In this document: positions 32,442 through 41,251 of the stretch, one piece after another
Position numbering within the stretch: the stretch's first letter is position 1
How the letters are laid out: the number at the start of each line of letters is the position of its first letter
Source: Desulfofarcimen acetoxidans DSM 771
GTDB taxonomy: Bacteria; Bacillota; Desulfotomaculia; Desulfotomaculales; Desulfofarciminaceae
Assembly (NCBI RefSeq): GCF_000024205.1
Contig: NC_013216.1
Location: 1,550,001 to 1,614,000 of the forward strand
Direction of reading: 5' to 3'
DNA: 64,000 bases
Made by a program: the position numbers and the translations under genes
The notes under the pieces: model-generated
Databases searched by the model: none
What the model saw: the letters and a program-made list of their open reading frames with translations, nothing else
Told to the model about the DNA's origin: nothing

Positions 32442-33737
32442 TTGAAAAAGAAACTGACCATTATTCCAACACAAGAGCGGCATGATCAAAGTATTCAAGC
32501 AAAAACGGTCTGTTTGCGGGTAGCCGCTTATTGCCGTGTTAGCACGGTTTACGAGCGGCAGGAAAACAGCTATGACGCGCAGGTCGCTTGTTACATGGAC
32601 AAGATAGCGAATAATCCCGACTGGGTTCTGGCCGGCATATATTCCGATAATGGGAGAAGTGCCACCAATACCAAAAAGCGCGATGATTTCAACGCCTTAA
32701 TTGATGACTGCGCGGCCGGGAAAATTGATTTGGTGATCACCAAATCTGTCAGCCGCTTTGCCCGGAACACGGTGGATTCTTTACTGTTCATCCGAAAGCT
32801 CAAAGAGATGAATATCGGAGTCATATTCGAAAAGGAAGGTATCAACACACTGGAAAGTACAGGTGAATTGCTGATCACGGTTTTAAGCGGCCAGGCGCAG
32901 GAAGAAAGCCGGAATATAAGTGAGAACACCCGATGGGGTATCGTCCGACAGTTTGAGAAAGGCGTCTTTCATGTAAACTATAAAAAGTTTATGGGCTATA
33001 CCATGGACGAAAACGGGCAGTTGATTATTGTGCCGGAAGAAGCCGAAATCGTCAGAATGATTTTTCAGCTGTATATGGAAGGGCGAAGCTATATTCAAAT
33101 ATGTCAGGCTCTGGAAAACTCAGGCATAAAAACAGTTACGGGGAATTCCAAGTGGCGGGACAGTACCCTCATCAAAATGCTGAGTAATGAAAAATATATG
33201 GGAGATGCCCTGCTCCAGAAAACCTATACCATCAATTTTCTGACAAAAAAGAGGGTAGTCAACAAAGGCATCGTACCTCAATACTACGTTAAGAACAATC
33301 ATGAAGCCATTATTCCCGCGGATTTATTCCAAAGCGTTCAGGATGAAAAGCTCAGGCGAATCAATATGTCATGTGGGGAAAGCGCGCTGAAACAAAAATA
33401 CAGCGCCCTGTACGCGATATCAAACATCATGATATGCGGCGAATGCGGATATCCCTATCGCAGGGTGACACGCGCGAGGAGAGGTAAATCCAAAGTCGTA
33501 TGGCGCTGCAAAAACAGACTCATGAATGGGAACCGGTTTTGTACCAATTCTCCGACACTTGATGAGGGCACTCTCCACAAAATGATTGCCGCCGCGATAA
33601 ACAGAAATGCCAAAGCAAAAGCGATAAAAGACTACTTCCTCCCTGCTAATCAATATGACGATAGGCTATCGCGGGTTTTGATAGAACGCATCAAGGTTAA
33701 ACAGGATGGAAAGCTGCGTATTACATTTAAGAAATGA
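32442..33737 (+). CDS. Large serine recombinase 3 (shorter C-terminus)
   Basis: A 431-residue protein starting at TTG 32442, with catalytic Ser34 in AAYCRVSTV and the same SRFARNTVDS, GYTMDENGQLI and CGECGYPYRR blocks as recombinase 2. It is about 120 residues shorter: most of the coiled coil after the zinc ribbon is missing, and the protein ends LRITFKK. It may still be functional because the final beta segment is kept. From 33738 to 33889 no gene is seen; an ICE end could lie in this interval but no att repeat is recognisable. Confidence 0.83.
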   Translation: MKKKLTIIPTQERHDQSIQAKTVCLRVAAYCRVSTVYERQENSYDAQVACYMDKIANNPDWVLAGIYSDNGRSATNTKKRDDFNALIDDCAAGKIDLVITKSVSRFARNTVDSLLFIRKLKEMNIGVIFEKEGINTLESTGELLITVLSGQAQEESRNISENTRWGIVRQFEKGVFHVNYKKFMGYTMDENGQLIIVPEEAEIVRMIFQLYMEGRSYIQICQALENSGIKTVTGNSKWRDSTLIKMLSNEKYMGDALLQKTYTINFLTKKRVVNKGIVPQYYVKNNHEAIIPADLFQSVQDEKLRRINMSCGESALKQKYSALYAISNIMICGECGYPYRRVTRARRGKSKVVWRCKNRLMNGNRFCTNSPTLDEGTLHKMIAAAINRNAKAKAIKDYFLPANQYDDRLSRVLIERIKVKQDGKLRITFKK

Positions 33738-33889
33738 TAACCGCTTTTGTCATTTATGCCCCGATAAATCATATAAGAAGCAAAATTGTCCAAATGGTTC
33801 TGCCTTTTCTGTTCGTATTGATTACAAAACACGCAAGCCAAAAACGCCTGAACTCGTGAACTTTTAATTCACATCCGCGAATTTTTAGA

Positions 33890-33918
33890 TTGAAAAATAT
33901 CCCTCCGAGTGATATACT
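33890..33918 (+). promoter_or_regulatory. Promoter of the defence island
   Basis: TTGAAA (33890-33895) and TATACT (33913-33918) separated by exactly 17 nt, about 30 nt before the XRE gene. Confidence 0.75.
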
Positions 33919-33947
33919 AGAACAAATGAATTTTACGGGGTGAAAGC

Positions 33948-34151
33948 ATGGCGCTCAGCTACAAAAAGCTGTGGAAGCTCCTTATTGATAGAAATATGAA
34001 AAAGAAGGATCTGCGGGAGTTATCCGGTATAAGCCCGGCTTCGATGGCTAAGCTGGGGAAGAACGAAAACGTCACCACCGACGTGCTCCTGAAGGTTTGC
34101 ACTGCCCTAAAATGCGATATTTCAGATATCATGGAAATTGAAGAGGATTAA
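33948..34151 (+). CDS. Small XRE-type controller of the restriction-modification genes
   Basis: A 67-residue Cro/CI-like protein: KKKDLRELSGISPASMAKLG is the HTH, followed by the dimer segment DVLLKVCTALKCDISDIME. Proteins of this size often act as controller (C) proteins upstream of type II R-M genes. It is preceded by a strong promoter and followed after 34 nt by the methyltransferase. Confidence 0.75.
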   Translation: MALSYKKLWKLLIDRNMKKKDLRELSGISPASMAKLGKNENVTTDVLLKVCTALKCDISDIMEIEED

Positions 34152-34185
34152 TACGGTCAGCCGTTAATATACAGATACTCAGAAA

Positions 34186-35409
34186 GTGAAGGTGCTCGTA
34201 TTGTACAGCTCAATTGAATTGTTCAGTGGGACCGGAGGTCTCGCGTTAGGATTACAAAAGTCAGGGTTTGACCATCGGGCTTTACTCGAATGGGATAAGG
34301 ACTCGTGCGACAATATCAAGGCTAACATTGAACGGGGCTTTCCCCTTGTCCAGAACTGGAATGTCATCCAGACCGACGTGAAATTGGTACATTACGACGA
34401 TTTTGGTGAAGGCATTAAATTAGTGGCCGGAGGGCCTCCCTGCCAGCCATTTTCTTTAGGCGGTAAGCATCAGGCATATAACGATAAAAGGGATATGTTC
34501 CCCGAAGCCGTTAGAGCTGTAAGGGAGCTGAAGCCACAAGCGTTTATTTTTGAAAATGTGAAGGGGTTGCTGAGAAAGTCCTTCAGTACATACTTTAACT
34601 ATATCATCCTGCAGCTGTCACATCCCGAAGTGACAATCAAGGATGGAATGACTTGGCTCGAACACCTGAAAGCACTGGAAGAATACCATACATCCGTTGG
34701 TGACCACGGACTTTCATATAACGTAGTCTTCCGGCTGGTTAATGCCGCCGATTATGGCGTCCCGCAGTCCAGGCACCGTGTGATTATCGTCGGATTCCGA
34801 AACGACCTGAACGCCAACTGGTCATTCCCGGACGCCACGCATTCGCAGGACGCTCTGCGATACTCCAAATGGATCAGCGGAGAGTATTGGGAAGAACACA
34901 AAATAGCAAAGGCGAAACGCCCGACGATATCAGAAACGGAGCGGCTCAGGATTCGGAAGGCAACGGAACGCGGAGAGCTTCTTGGCCGGTGGCAAACCGT
35001 GCGCGATGCTTTTCTCGGATTGTCTGACCCCCGAAAGAGCCAAAGAAACAGCAAATTTGAAAATCACGAATTCAGAGCTGGAGCCAAGCCGTATCCAGGG
35101 CACTCCGGAAGTGTCATGGACGAACCGTCGAAGACCCTGAAAGCCGGAGATCACGGTGTTCCAGGGGGCGAGAATATGATCGTGTTGGATGACGGTTCGC
35201 TCAGATATTATACAGTGAGAGAAAGCGCAAGGCTGCAGACCTTCCCTGACGAATATGTCTTCCACGGCTCGTGGACAGAGAGTATGCGGCAAATCGGAAA
35301 CGCTGTACCCGTACAGCTGGCTAATATTATTGGCAGCTCGGTTTATCACCAACTTGAAAGGTTGAATGAATATGAAAAACAACGACATTCCGGTTATAAA
35401 GCCGTTTAA
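34186..35409 (+). CDS. Type II DNA (cytosine-5) methyltransferase
   Basis: A 407-residue C5-MTase with motif I ELFSGTGGLALGL, catalytic GGPPCQPF (Cys86), FENVKGLL motif VI, QSRHRVIIVGF motif VIII and the late motifs RESARLQTFPDEY and QIGNAVPVQLA. The start is uncertain: GTG 34186, GTG 34192 or TTG 34201. The TTG has GAAGGTG 5 nt upstream and gives a protein beginning at the usual place. It overlaps the endonuclease gene by 44 nt. It modifies the sites the partner enzyme would cut. Confidence 0.88.
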   Translation: MKVLVLYSSIELFSGTGGLALGLQKSGFDHRALLEWDKDSCDNIKANIERGFPLVQNWNVIQTDVKLVHYDDFGEGIKLVAGGPPCQPFSLGGKHQAYNDKRDMFPEAVRAVRELKPQAFIFENVKGLLRKSFSTYFNYIILQLSHPEVTIKDGMTWLEHLKALEEYHTSVGDHGLSYNVVFRLVNAADYGVPQSRHRVIIVGFRNDLNANWSFPDATHSQDALRYSKWISGEYWEEHKIAKAKRPTISETERLRIRKATERGELLGRWQTVRDAFLGLSDPRKSQRNSKFENHEFRAGAKPYPGHSGSVMDEPSKTLKAGDHGVPGGENMIVLDDGSLRYYTVRESARLQTFPDEYVFHGSWTESMRQIGNAVPVQLANIIGSSVYHQLERLNEYEKQRHSGYKAV

Positions 35410-36001
35410 TCCACTGGATAAAAAACATCTCGGCGAAAGCGCCGCAGAAGCATTACTCGCGACAGACGTTCATCCCATACCACCCGAACCTTTTATAGGG
35501 GCGGGTGTATATGCTTTGTATTATACCGGCCCTTTTTCAGGTTATAAGGAACTTGCCGCAGTCAATCGGGATAATCAGTTCCGCTGCCCTATTTATGTTG
35601 GTAAGGCGGTTCCGGCCGGAGCGCGTAAAGGTGGGTTAGGTCTGGAGGTTGACCATGGACAAGCTCTTCAAAAAAGGCTTGCGGAGCATGGGGAATCAAT
35701 AACCGCCGCCACAAATCTGGATATCAACGACTTTTACTGCCGTTTTCTCGTTGTGGACGATATCTGGATTCCACTTACGGAGTCTTTGCTAATTGAGAGA
35801 TTTCAGCCGGTATGGAACCGTGTGCTTGACGGCTTCGGAAATCATGATCCCGGCAGTGGCAGGTATAATGGCATGATGCCGCAATGGGACTGTTTGCATC
35901 CAGGTCGTGCCTGGGCGACACGTTTAAAACCGTGCCAATACACAGCTGAGCAGGTAGAGCAGCGCGTGGCTGAATACTTACATAATTTCTTTAATAGCTA
36001 A
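35366..36001 (+). CDS. Eco29kI-like GIY-YIG restriction endonuclease
   Basis: A 211-residue protein. GVYALYYTG and PIYVGKAVPAG are the two strands of the GIY-YIG nuclease core; the later LLIERFQPVWNRVLDGFGNH matches the Eco29kI family with the metal-binding Glu and the Asn. Eco29kI itself cuts CCGCGG; the specificity here is not proven. Its gene overlaps its methyltransferase, as is common for R-M pairs. A terminator follows at once. Confidence 0.85.
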   Translation: MNMKNNDIPVIKPFNPLDKKHLGESAAEALLATDVHPIPPEPFIGAGVYALYYTGPFSGYKELAAVNRDNQFRCPIYVGKAVPAGARKGGLGLEVDHGQALQKRLAEHGESITAATNLDINDFYCRFLVVDDIWIPLTESLLIERFQPVWNRVLDGFGNHDPGSGRYNGMMPQWDCLHPGRAWATRLKPCQYTAEQVEQRVAEYLHNFFNS

Positions 36002-36004
36002 AAC

Positions 36005-36028
36005 TGCGCCTTTTGGCGCATCTTTTTT
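36005..36028 (+). terminator. Intrinsic terminator after the endonuclease gene
   Basis: TGCGCC/GGCGCA (36005-36010 and 36015-36020) with a TTTT loop and a following TTTTTT. The short stem is probably leaky, allowing some transcription into the rest of the island. Confidence 0.7.
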
Positions 36029-36042
36029 AGGGGGACATAGAA

Positions 36043-36561
36043 ATGCTTCATGGAAGTAGTGAAAAATCGAAAATACAAATAAATGACGCAACCGTATCAT
36101 TTGAAGATGTTTATAAAGCCCCTAATCTGTCTTCAGAATTGTTGGAGAAGATTAAGACGGCAGACATTTTACTTTTGCCTTATACGGATTTCAAAGGGTA
36201 TCAAAATTGCCTGTTTCCTGAACAAACATATCAATTTTATACGCATCTTATGAATGAAGCGGAAAAGCAGAGCTTATCGGTTGATCTTGCTGTTTCGGAT
36301 GAAGATTACAAGGAAATTGAACTTCATGCCGATGTTGTTAATATCGCTGATATCCTAATACAATGGGTGCTGTTTCCCATAGTAACCGGCATGATTTCAG
36401 CTTATTTATACGATTTGGTCCGGCAACGAAAGAAAAAGATGAACGCTAATGTAAAAATAACCGTTGAAAAAAACGGGAAAGCAAAAACCGTAAGTTTTGA
36501 AGGAGATATTGAAAGCTTTGAAAGGGCCATGAAGAGTCTTGATGAAACCATATTTAAATAG
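36043..36561 (+). CDS. One-TM protein resembling EACC1 effector-associated components
   Basis: A 172-residue protein. The N-terminal half is soluble; a transmembrane segment lies at about residues 107-127 (LIQWVLFPIVTGMISAYLYDL), followed by a basic RQRKKK stop-transfer and a C-terminal beta-alpha segment (VKITVEKNGKAKTVSFEGD). The layout resembles the EACC1 family described in biological-conflict loci, which pairs with variable effectors including caspases. This similarity is from memory and weak. A caspase-like effector is encoded in the same island. Confidence 0.5.
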   Translation: MLHGSSEKSKIQINDATVSFEDVYKAPNLSSELLEKIKTADILLLPYTDFKGYQNCLFPEQTYQFYTHLMNEAEKQSLSVDLAVSDEDYKEIELHADVVNIADILIQWVLFPIVTGMISAYLYDLVRQRKKKMNANVKITVEKNGKAKTVSFEGDIESFERAMKSLDETIFK

Positions 36562-36569
36562 GAGTTGTT

Positions 36570-37409
36570 ATGGACTTAGATCAAATTAAGCAGTACCTGA
36601 GCCAACATAATATGTCGGACTTCGATGCCAACATCAAGGCATATTTAAAGGAATTAAAAGCTGAAGCTGTCGCTCAAAATAATGAGGCTCTTGCTAATGA
36701 GATATGGTGTTTGGAGACGATCAGTGAAATACAGCGGGCATATATTAGTGCTTTCAATTCCATCAAAGATGGGAAGCATTTTGATGCATGGAACTCATAT
36801 GATTCTGTTGATATAAAGCTGAGCTTCTTGCGAAAGCACTTTGATTACAGCGGTAATTTATATGACTTAGAGTTTATCGAAGAATATACGAGGAAATACC
36901 AGAAACTATTCCCGTATCAGTTTTTTATGAGCCGTGAAGCGGTAATTAAGAAAGAGTCATGCTCGATATGCGGTAGAATAAACACTATCAGGAGCAGATG
37001 TGAGCATGAAGTCGGAGGACTCTACATGGGCGAAATGTGTTGCCGGGTGGTCGAAGATGTGGAGTTTCTCGCTGAATCCATTGTGACAAACCCGTTTGAT
37101 AAATGTACCGTTTTGTTCCCAGAGGGGATGGAGTATAACTATGAGGCATTAGACATTCTATTCAAAGGTCTGGATACTCCATATGACAGATGGATGTTGG
37201 AGATAGAGAAAAGGCTGAAACCAGAATTTGTGGGTGCTCAGAGAAACGCTCCTTGTCCTTGCGGAAGTGCCAAGAAGTATAAGAAATGCTGTTACGGAAC
37301 GGATTCTGAATTAATGGATCACAACAAGATTACGTTATTGGACAGGTCGGATTTTACTCCCGTGCCTTATAAGACCATGGGTACATGGAAGGAGAAGGAG
37401 CAGAAATAG
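36570..37409 (+). CDS. Zinc-binding protein with C-terminal SEC-C motif
   Basis: A 279-residue protein. A CSIC...C...C zinc-binding cluster lies at about residues 130-160 (SCSICGRINTIRSRCEHE). A SEC-C motif, APCPCGSAKKYKKCC, lies at about 227-241. SEC-C is a small zinc fold known from SecA and often attached to enzymes of unknown function. The 8-nt gap to the previous gene shows co-transcription. Its role in defence is unknown. Confidence 0.65.
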   Translation: MDLDQIKQYLSQHNMSDFDANIKAYLKELKAEAVAQNNEALANEIWCLETISEIQRAYISAFNSIKDGKHFDAWNSYDSVDIKLSFLRKHFDYSGNLYDLEFIEEYTRKYQKLFPYQFFMSREAVIKKESCSICGRINTIRSRCEHEVGGLYMGEMCCRVVEDVEFLAESIVTNPFDKCTVLFPEGMEYNYEALDILFKGLDTPYDRWMLEIEKRLKPEFVGAQRNAPCPCGSAKKYKKCCYGTDSELMDHNKITLLDRSDFTPVPYKTMGTWKEKEQK

Positions 37410-37428
37410 TCAGAGAGGGGGTTATGTC

Positions 37429-38577
37429 GTGTCATTCTTCGATATATTTAAGGGAAAACAGAAGCCAGACAAAATTAGTAAGCCATCTGAAGCGCCGAGA
37501 GCTGCTGAAAGGCAACCCAAGGATAACATATCGTCATTTATTAAGATGACAACGGAGATATTACCCTCTGCGCCAGATGATGTTATTCCTGTTGAGAAAA
37601 GAATCAAAGGCGCCATTGCAAGCAAGCATGGGCTGTATCCGCACGAAGTGTTGGTTCTTGATTATGCTGGTTCTTTTTATACGGATAGTAACTCGTTTCA
37701 AGGTTTTTGGTGGTATCGGTATGGTGTAAGGGATGTCGGAAAATGTCTGCATTCCCTGATGAATCGAGCATTCTTGCAAATGGGGGATTTACATAGTGCT
37801 ATTGCACTGGAAAATGCGACAGTTCTCAAAGAAGAATTGAAAAAGCACGGGCTTAAGGTTAGTGGCAAAAAAGATGAACTGGTACAACGCCTAATGTCTG
37901 AAGTAAAACAGGAAGAACTTAATTCCCGTTTCGCAAAAAGAACATACCAGCTAACCGACCTCGGAAAGCTGGCACTTGAAGAAGAAGGTTATGTGCCATA
38001 TATACATCGACATACTCTTGAAGATCTGGATATATGGTCACTCAACAGAATAATACATGACCCGCCCTACATGCCCTATCGGGATAAAATCTGGGGCTAC
38101 CTCAACAAACGCGGCATGGAGCATTTCGCGGGCCATAACTTTGGCCTATACAGAAACTGCAGACACAGCATGTCAACTTTTTTAATGGAAGAAAACAAGA
38201 TTAGGGACGCATTGGGTATGTTGTCGGAAGTTGTGTTCTACGACTTGAGCGGACTAAGCAATAACTATGATCCCCAGTTTCTTGATATATACGCTCAGAG
38301 CTTTTTCCCGTATAAGGACTCCATTGTTACAATGGCACCGGGTATAACCAGCGCGGTTATTCATTGTCAGAAAGAACTTAATATGTCGGACGAAGAACTT
38401 AAAACAGCAATGCTTGAGCGGATGAATCGCTTAAGCGCTCCGTTACATCTTTTTACGCCTGAAGAATGTGTGGACGTTGTTTTAATGGAAAGCCGCGAAG
38501 ATACTGAAGCTCTGACCAAAATATATGCCAAAGCAAAACGGCGCTTCAAGCAAAAATACCCGAACATTAAGTGTTGA
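37429..38577 (+). CDS. SAP-domain protein of unknown function
   Basis: A 382-residue protein starting at GTG 37429 (GAGAGGGGG upstream). Residues about 124-160 form a SAP helix-extension-helix (LKEELKKHGLKVSGKKDELVQ), a nucleic-acid-binding fold, followed by YQLTDLGKLALEEEGYVPYI. The C-terminal half is helical and not recognised. The SAP fold suggests DNA or RNA contact within the defence system. Confidence 0.6.
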   Translation: MSFFDIFKGKQKPDKISKPSEAPRAAERQPKDNISSFIKMTTEILPSAPDDVIPVEKRIKGAIASKHGLYPHEVLVLDYAGSFYTDSNSFQGFWWYRYGVRDVGKCLHSLMNRAFLQMGDLHSAIALENATVLKEELKKHGLKVSGKKDELVQRLMSEVKQEELNSRFAKRTYQLTDLGKLALEEEGYVPYIHRHTLEDLDIWSLNRIIHDPPYMPYRDKIWGYLNKRGMEHFAGHNFGLYRNCRHSMSTFLMEENKIRDALGMLSEVVFYDLSGLSNNYDPQFLDIYAQSFFPYKDSIVTMAPGITSAVIHCQKELNMSDEELKTAMLERMNRLSAPLHLFTPEECVDVVLMESREDTEALTKIYAKAKRRFKQKYPNIKC

Positions 38578-38594
38578 TTCAAGGAGATTCTCAA

Positions 38595-39176
38595 ATGGGA
38601 AGAGTGACCACCCCACGAGTTATTACACAGCAGATTAGGCAGCTATGCCAATCCATATCTGAATATGAACCTGCATATGTCGAGGTTAAAGCTGATCCAA
38701 GAAGTCTCATTAACGAGTGTTTCCCGAACGTTGCCGCACATGTTAAAGAGTATGGTGGTCAAAGCGTTTTCGGTAGGTGCATTTGGCAAAGAGCGAATGT
38801 CTTAATTGAAGCCGAGGCTCATGCCGTATGGCGGTCTCCAAGCGGTGACATGGTTGATATTACCCCGCACAACAATGGAGAAGATTCCATCTTGTTTTTA
38901 GTCGATCCCCAAATGGCATATGACGGCAATTGCATACCTAATATTCGAAAGGCATTGACTTCATCCCCATTGGTGGCGGAGTTCATTACTCTTTTTAATG
39001 AGCGTGACCAAATAGCGGCAAAGTCAAAAGGAAATACATTTTCATTACCGGCTGATATGGTCAGGCGGATGTTTGAAATTGAGCAAATCCTAAACCAGCG
39101 GGTTAGCCGCAATGATCCGTGCCCATGCCAATCTGGCATTAAATATAAGAAATGCTGCGGCAGTTACGAAACATAA
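38595..39176 (+). CDS. Second SEC-C protein
   Basis: A 193-residue protein ending in a SEC-C motif (RNDPCPCQSGIKYKKCCG). The preceding part (FGRCIWQRANVLIEAEAHAVWRS, in part) is a conserved-looking alpha/beta domain I cannot name. ATG 38595 is chosen for AAGGAG (38581-38586). It is tightly linked to its neighbours. Having two SEC-C proteins in one island is notable. Confidence 0.62.
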   Translation: MGRVTTPRVITQQIRQLCQSISEYEPAYVEVKADPRSLINECFPNVAAHVKEYGGQSVFGRCIWQRANVLIEAEAHAVWRSPSGDMVDITPHNNGEDSILFLVDPQMAYDGNCIPNIRKALTSSPLVAEFITLFNERDQIAAKSKGNTFSLPADMVRRMFEIEQILNQRVSRNDPCPCQSGIKYKKCCGSYET

Positions 39177-39204
39177 ACAAAATAACTCAGCTAACAATAA
39201 GAAG

Positions 39205-40776
39205 GTGTTTATAATCAATTCAAAAGAATATAGCGAAATAATTAAACTGATTGATAAAAAAATTGAGGGCGATTATTGGGATTATAAGCAAGAATGGCAT
39301 AGTGATAATGAGCGCCTTCTTCTTGATATATTATGTTTTGCCAATACCGTCCATAATAAAGATTGCTATCTAATAATTGGAGTTGCGGATAATGGTGAGA
39401 TTATAGGATTAACGGAAAATAGCCCAAATAGAAAGAATCAAGCGGCCGTAATAGATCTGTTATCAAATTCAATGTTCGCGGGCGATTTTGTACCAGAGGT
39501 TTCTGTTGAAACAATATTAGTAAACAAAAAGGAAATAGATGTACTTACCGTTTTTAACTCGTACAATGTACCCTTTTACCTTCGATCCAAGTCAAAAAAG
39601 TACCATTCAATTGTAGAAGGATATATTTACTCCAGAAAGAATGATAGAAATACTCCTATCTCTGAAAATAGCTCTATGCAGCAGATTGAATTGCTCTGGA
39701 AGAAAAGGCTGGGCTTACTTAGTCCGCCGTTGGAGCAGATTGTTTCAAGGATGAGGAACAAATCAGAATGGCAAGAAATTGGTGATACATACTACAATGT
39801 ATTTAACCCAGACTTTAAAATGAAGGAAGAGTGGGATCAGGAAGAGTATAGGGACTACAAGCGCGAATATTATTCGTATAATCAATATAATGAAAGCACT
39901 AATTATATCAATTTGCATGTTTTATGCAGGGAAACGGTTTTAAAAGAATTCCAAGTAGTGTTACTAGATAGTGGTAGATATAAGACTCCTGCCCCCACAT
40001 GGGGATTTATTCACGATCCAACCAGATATTCGGAGTCATTATATGTTTACAAATATATTCTAAAAGATAGTATAGATTACGCTTTACAGCAGTTTATATA
40101 TGATGAAGAAAGTGATGAGGCAAGAATCGCAAAGGGCAGATTTGATGAGGTTGTTCTGTATTTCGAAAATAAACAAGAACACGAGGAGTTCCATCAATCA
40201 ATAGAAGCTTATCCAACATGTGTTGAGAATTATATTAATGACGCAAAACTGAAGGAATATCATATTTCTTCTAACAACAAACTTGAAATTAAAGACTGCA
40301 CAGAAAAATTGATTACAGCTTTTGCTTTCAAAAGATTTTTATCTGATTATCGCAGGAAAAAAGCAGGTGTTGATGTTAAAAGAATAAAGTCTATTAGTAT
40401 AAGGCATAAGTCGTTAGATTTGTTATGCCCTTCCGATATAGCTGAACATAGAGTTGATATCAATGGAACTGGGAAAGTGACGCATTTCCTTTATAATAGA
40501 GAAAATAGGAAAGCGGTAAATTCATATTGTTATAGCGCGGATAAATATTGGACAAGGGATTTCCTTAATTTTATCGAGCCGATAACAACAGATTGGGAAA
40601 TCGACTACTCTATCGATATATGTAATGGTTATGAATGGAGATGCACTTTAAAATATGATGATGGTACATCTAAACTAATTAGCGGAAATGTTGTACCTCC
40701 TCCATTCTCCGATGATGTTGAACGTCGGATAAGAAACCTGGCTACTTTTGATGAGAATCCATGGTTGTTCACTTAA
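39205..40776 (+). CDS. AlbA_2 (Schlafen-like) domain protein
   Basis: About 523 residues. The AlbA_2 DNA-binding/ATPase-like domain is near the N-terminus: YWDYKQEWHSDNERLLLDIL, CFANTVHNKDCYLIIGVADNG and EIIGL. The remainder is long, charged and not recognised. The start is unclear: GTG 39205 is in frame but AAGAAGG abuts it. A non-canonical ATA or ATT codon just after could be used, or translation could begin at 39112 inside the previous gene. Confidence 0.65.
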   Translation: MFIINSKEYSEIIKLIDKKIEGDYWDYKQEWHSDNERLLLDILCFANTVHNKDCYLIIGVADNGEIIGLTENSPNRKNQAAVIDLLSNSMFAGDFVPEVSVETILVNKKEIDVLTVFNSYNVPFYLRSKSKKYHSIVEGYIYSRKNDRNTPISENSSMQQIELLWKKRLGLLSPPLEQIVSRMRNKSEWQEIGDTYYNVFNPDFKMKEEWDQEEYRDYKREYYSYNQYNESTNYINLHVLCRETVLKEFQVVLLDSGRYKTPAPTWGFIHDPTRYSESLYVYKYILKDSIDYALQQFIYDEESDEARIAKGRFDEVVLYFENKQEHEEFHQSIEAYPTCVENYINDAKLKEYHISSNNKLEIKDCTEKLITAFAFKRFLSDYRRKKAGVDVKRIKSISIRHKSLDLLCPSDIAEHRVDINGTGKVTHFLYNRENRKAVNSYCYSADKYWTRDFLNFIEPITTDWEIDYSIDICNGYEWRCTLKYDDGTSKLISGNVVPPPFSDDVERRIRNLATFDENPWLFT

Positions 40777-40798
40777 TTCTGGTGAATGGAGACTATAT

Positions 40799-41251
40799 AT
40801 GGCGCGTGATCCACAAATAACACATAAGATAATGTCATCCGTAAAATCAAAGGATACGCGGCCTGAAATCGCTCTTCGTAAAGCTTTATGGGGCATGGGG
40901 CTACGCTATAGGATAAATTATAAGCAAATACCCGGAAAACCAGACGTTGTTTTCACAAAAGCCAGAATCGCGGTATTTTGCGACGGAGATTATTGGCATG
41001 GCCACAATTGGGCTATCAGAGGATTAAAGAGCCTGGATGAGGAACTGTCCCATTACTCTGAGTTTTGGTCGAATAAAATTAGAGGGAATATCAACCGGGA
41101 TGAAACTGTAAATAACGAGTTAACGAATATGGGATGGCATGTTATTAGAGTTTGGGAAAGCGACATAAAAGCTGATGTAATGAGATGCGCATCAGATATT
41201 AAACAAATATATAAATCACATAGCAAAAGTGCGAACAGGAGATTAAAATGA
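40799..41251 (+). CDS. vsr: Vsr-type very short patch repair endonuclease
   Basis: A 150-residue protein: MSSVKSKDTRPEIALRKALW and the core PGKPDVVFTKARIAVFCDGDYWHGHNW (shown in shorter pieces here: PGKPDVVF, FCDGDYWHG) are diagnostic of Vsr. It nicks at T:G mismatches left when 5-methylcytosine deaminates, so it protects genomes carrying a C5-MTase such as that at 34186. ATG 40799 has GGAG 7 nt upstream. It overlaps the next gene by 4 nt. Confidence 0.85.
   Translation: MARDPQITHKIMSSVKSKDTRPEIALRKALWGMGLRYRINYKQIPGKPDVVFTKARIAVFCDGDYWHGHNWAIRGLKSLDEELSHYSEFWSNKIRGNINRDETVNNELTNMGWHVIRVWESDIKADVMRCASDIKQIYKSHSKSANRRLK

Noticed and set aside
33738-33890. ICE attachment site after the last recombinase
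   Set aside because: No repeat matching another place in the window was found; the other ICE end lies outside the window, so att cannot be assigned.
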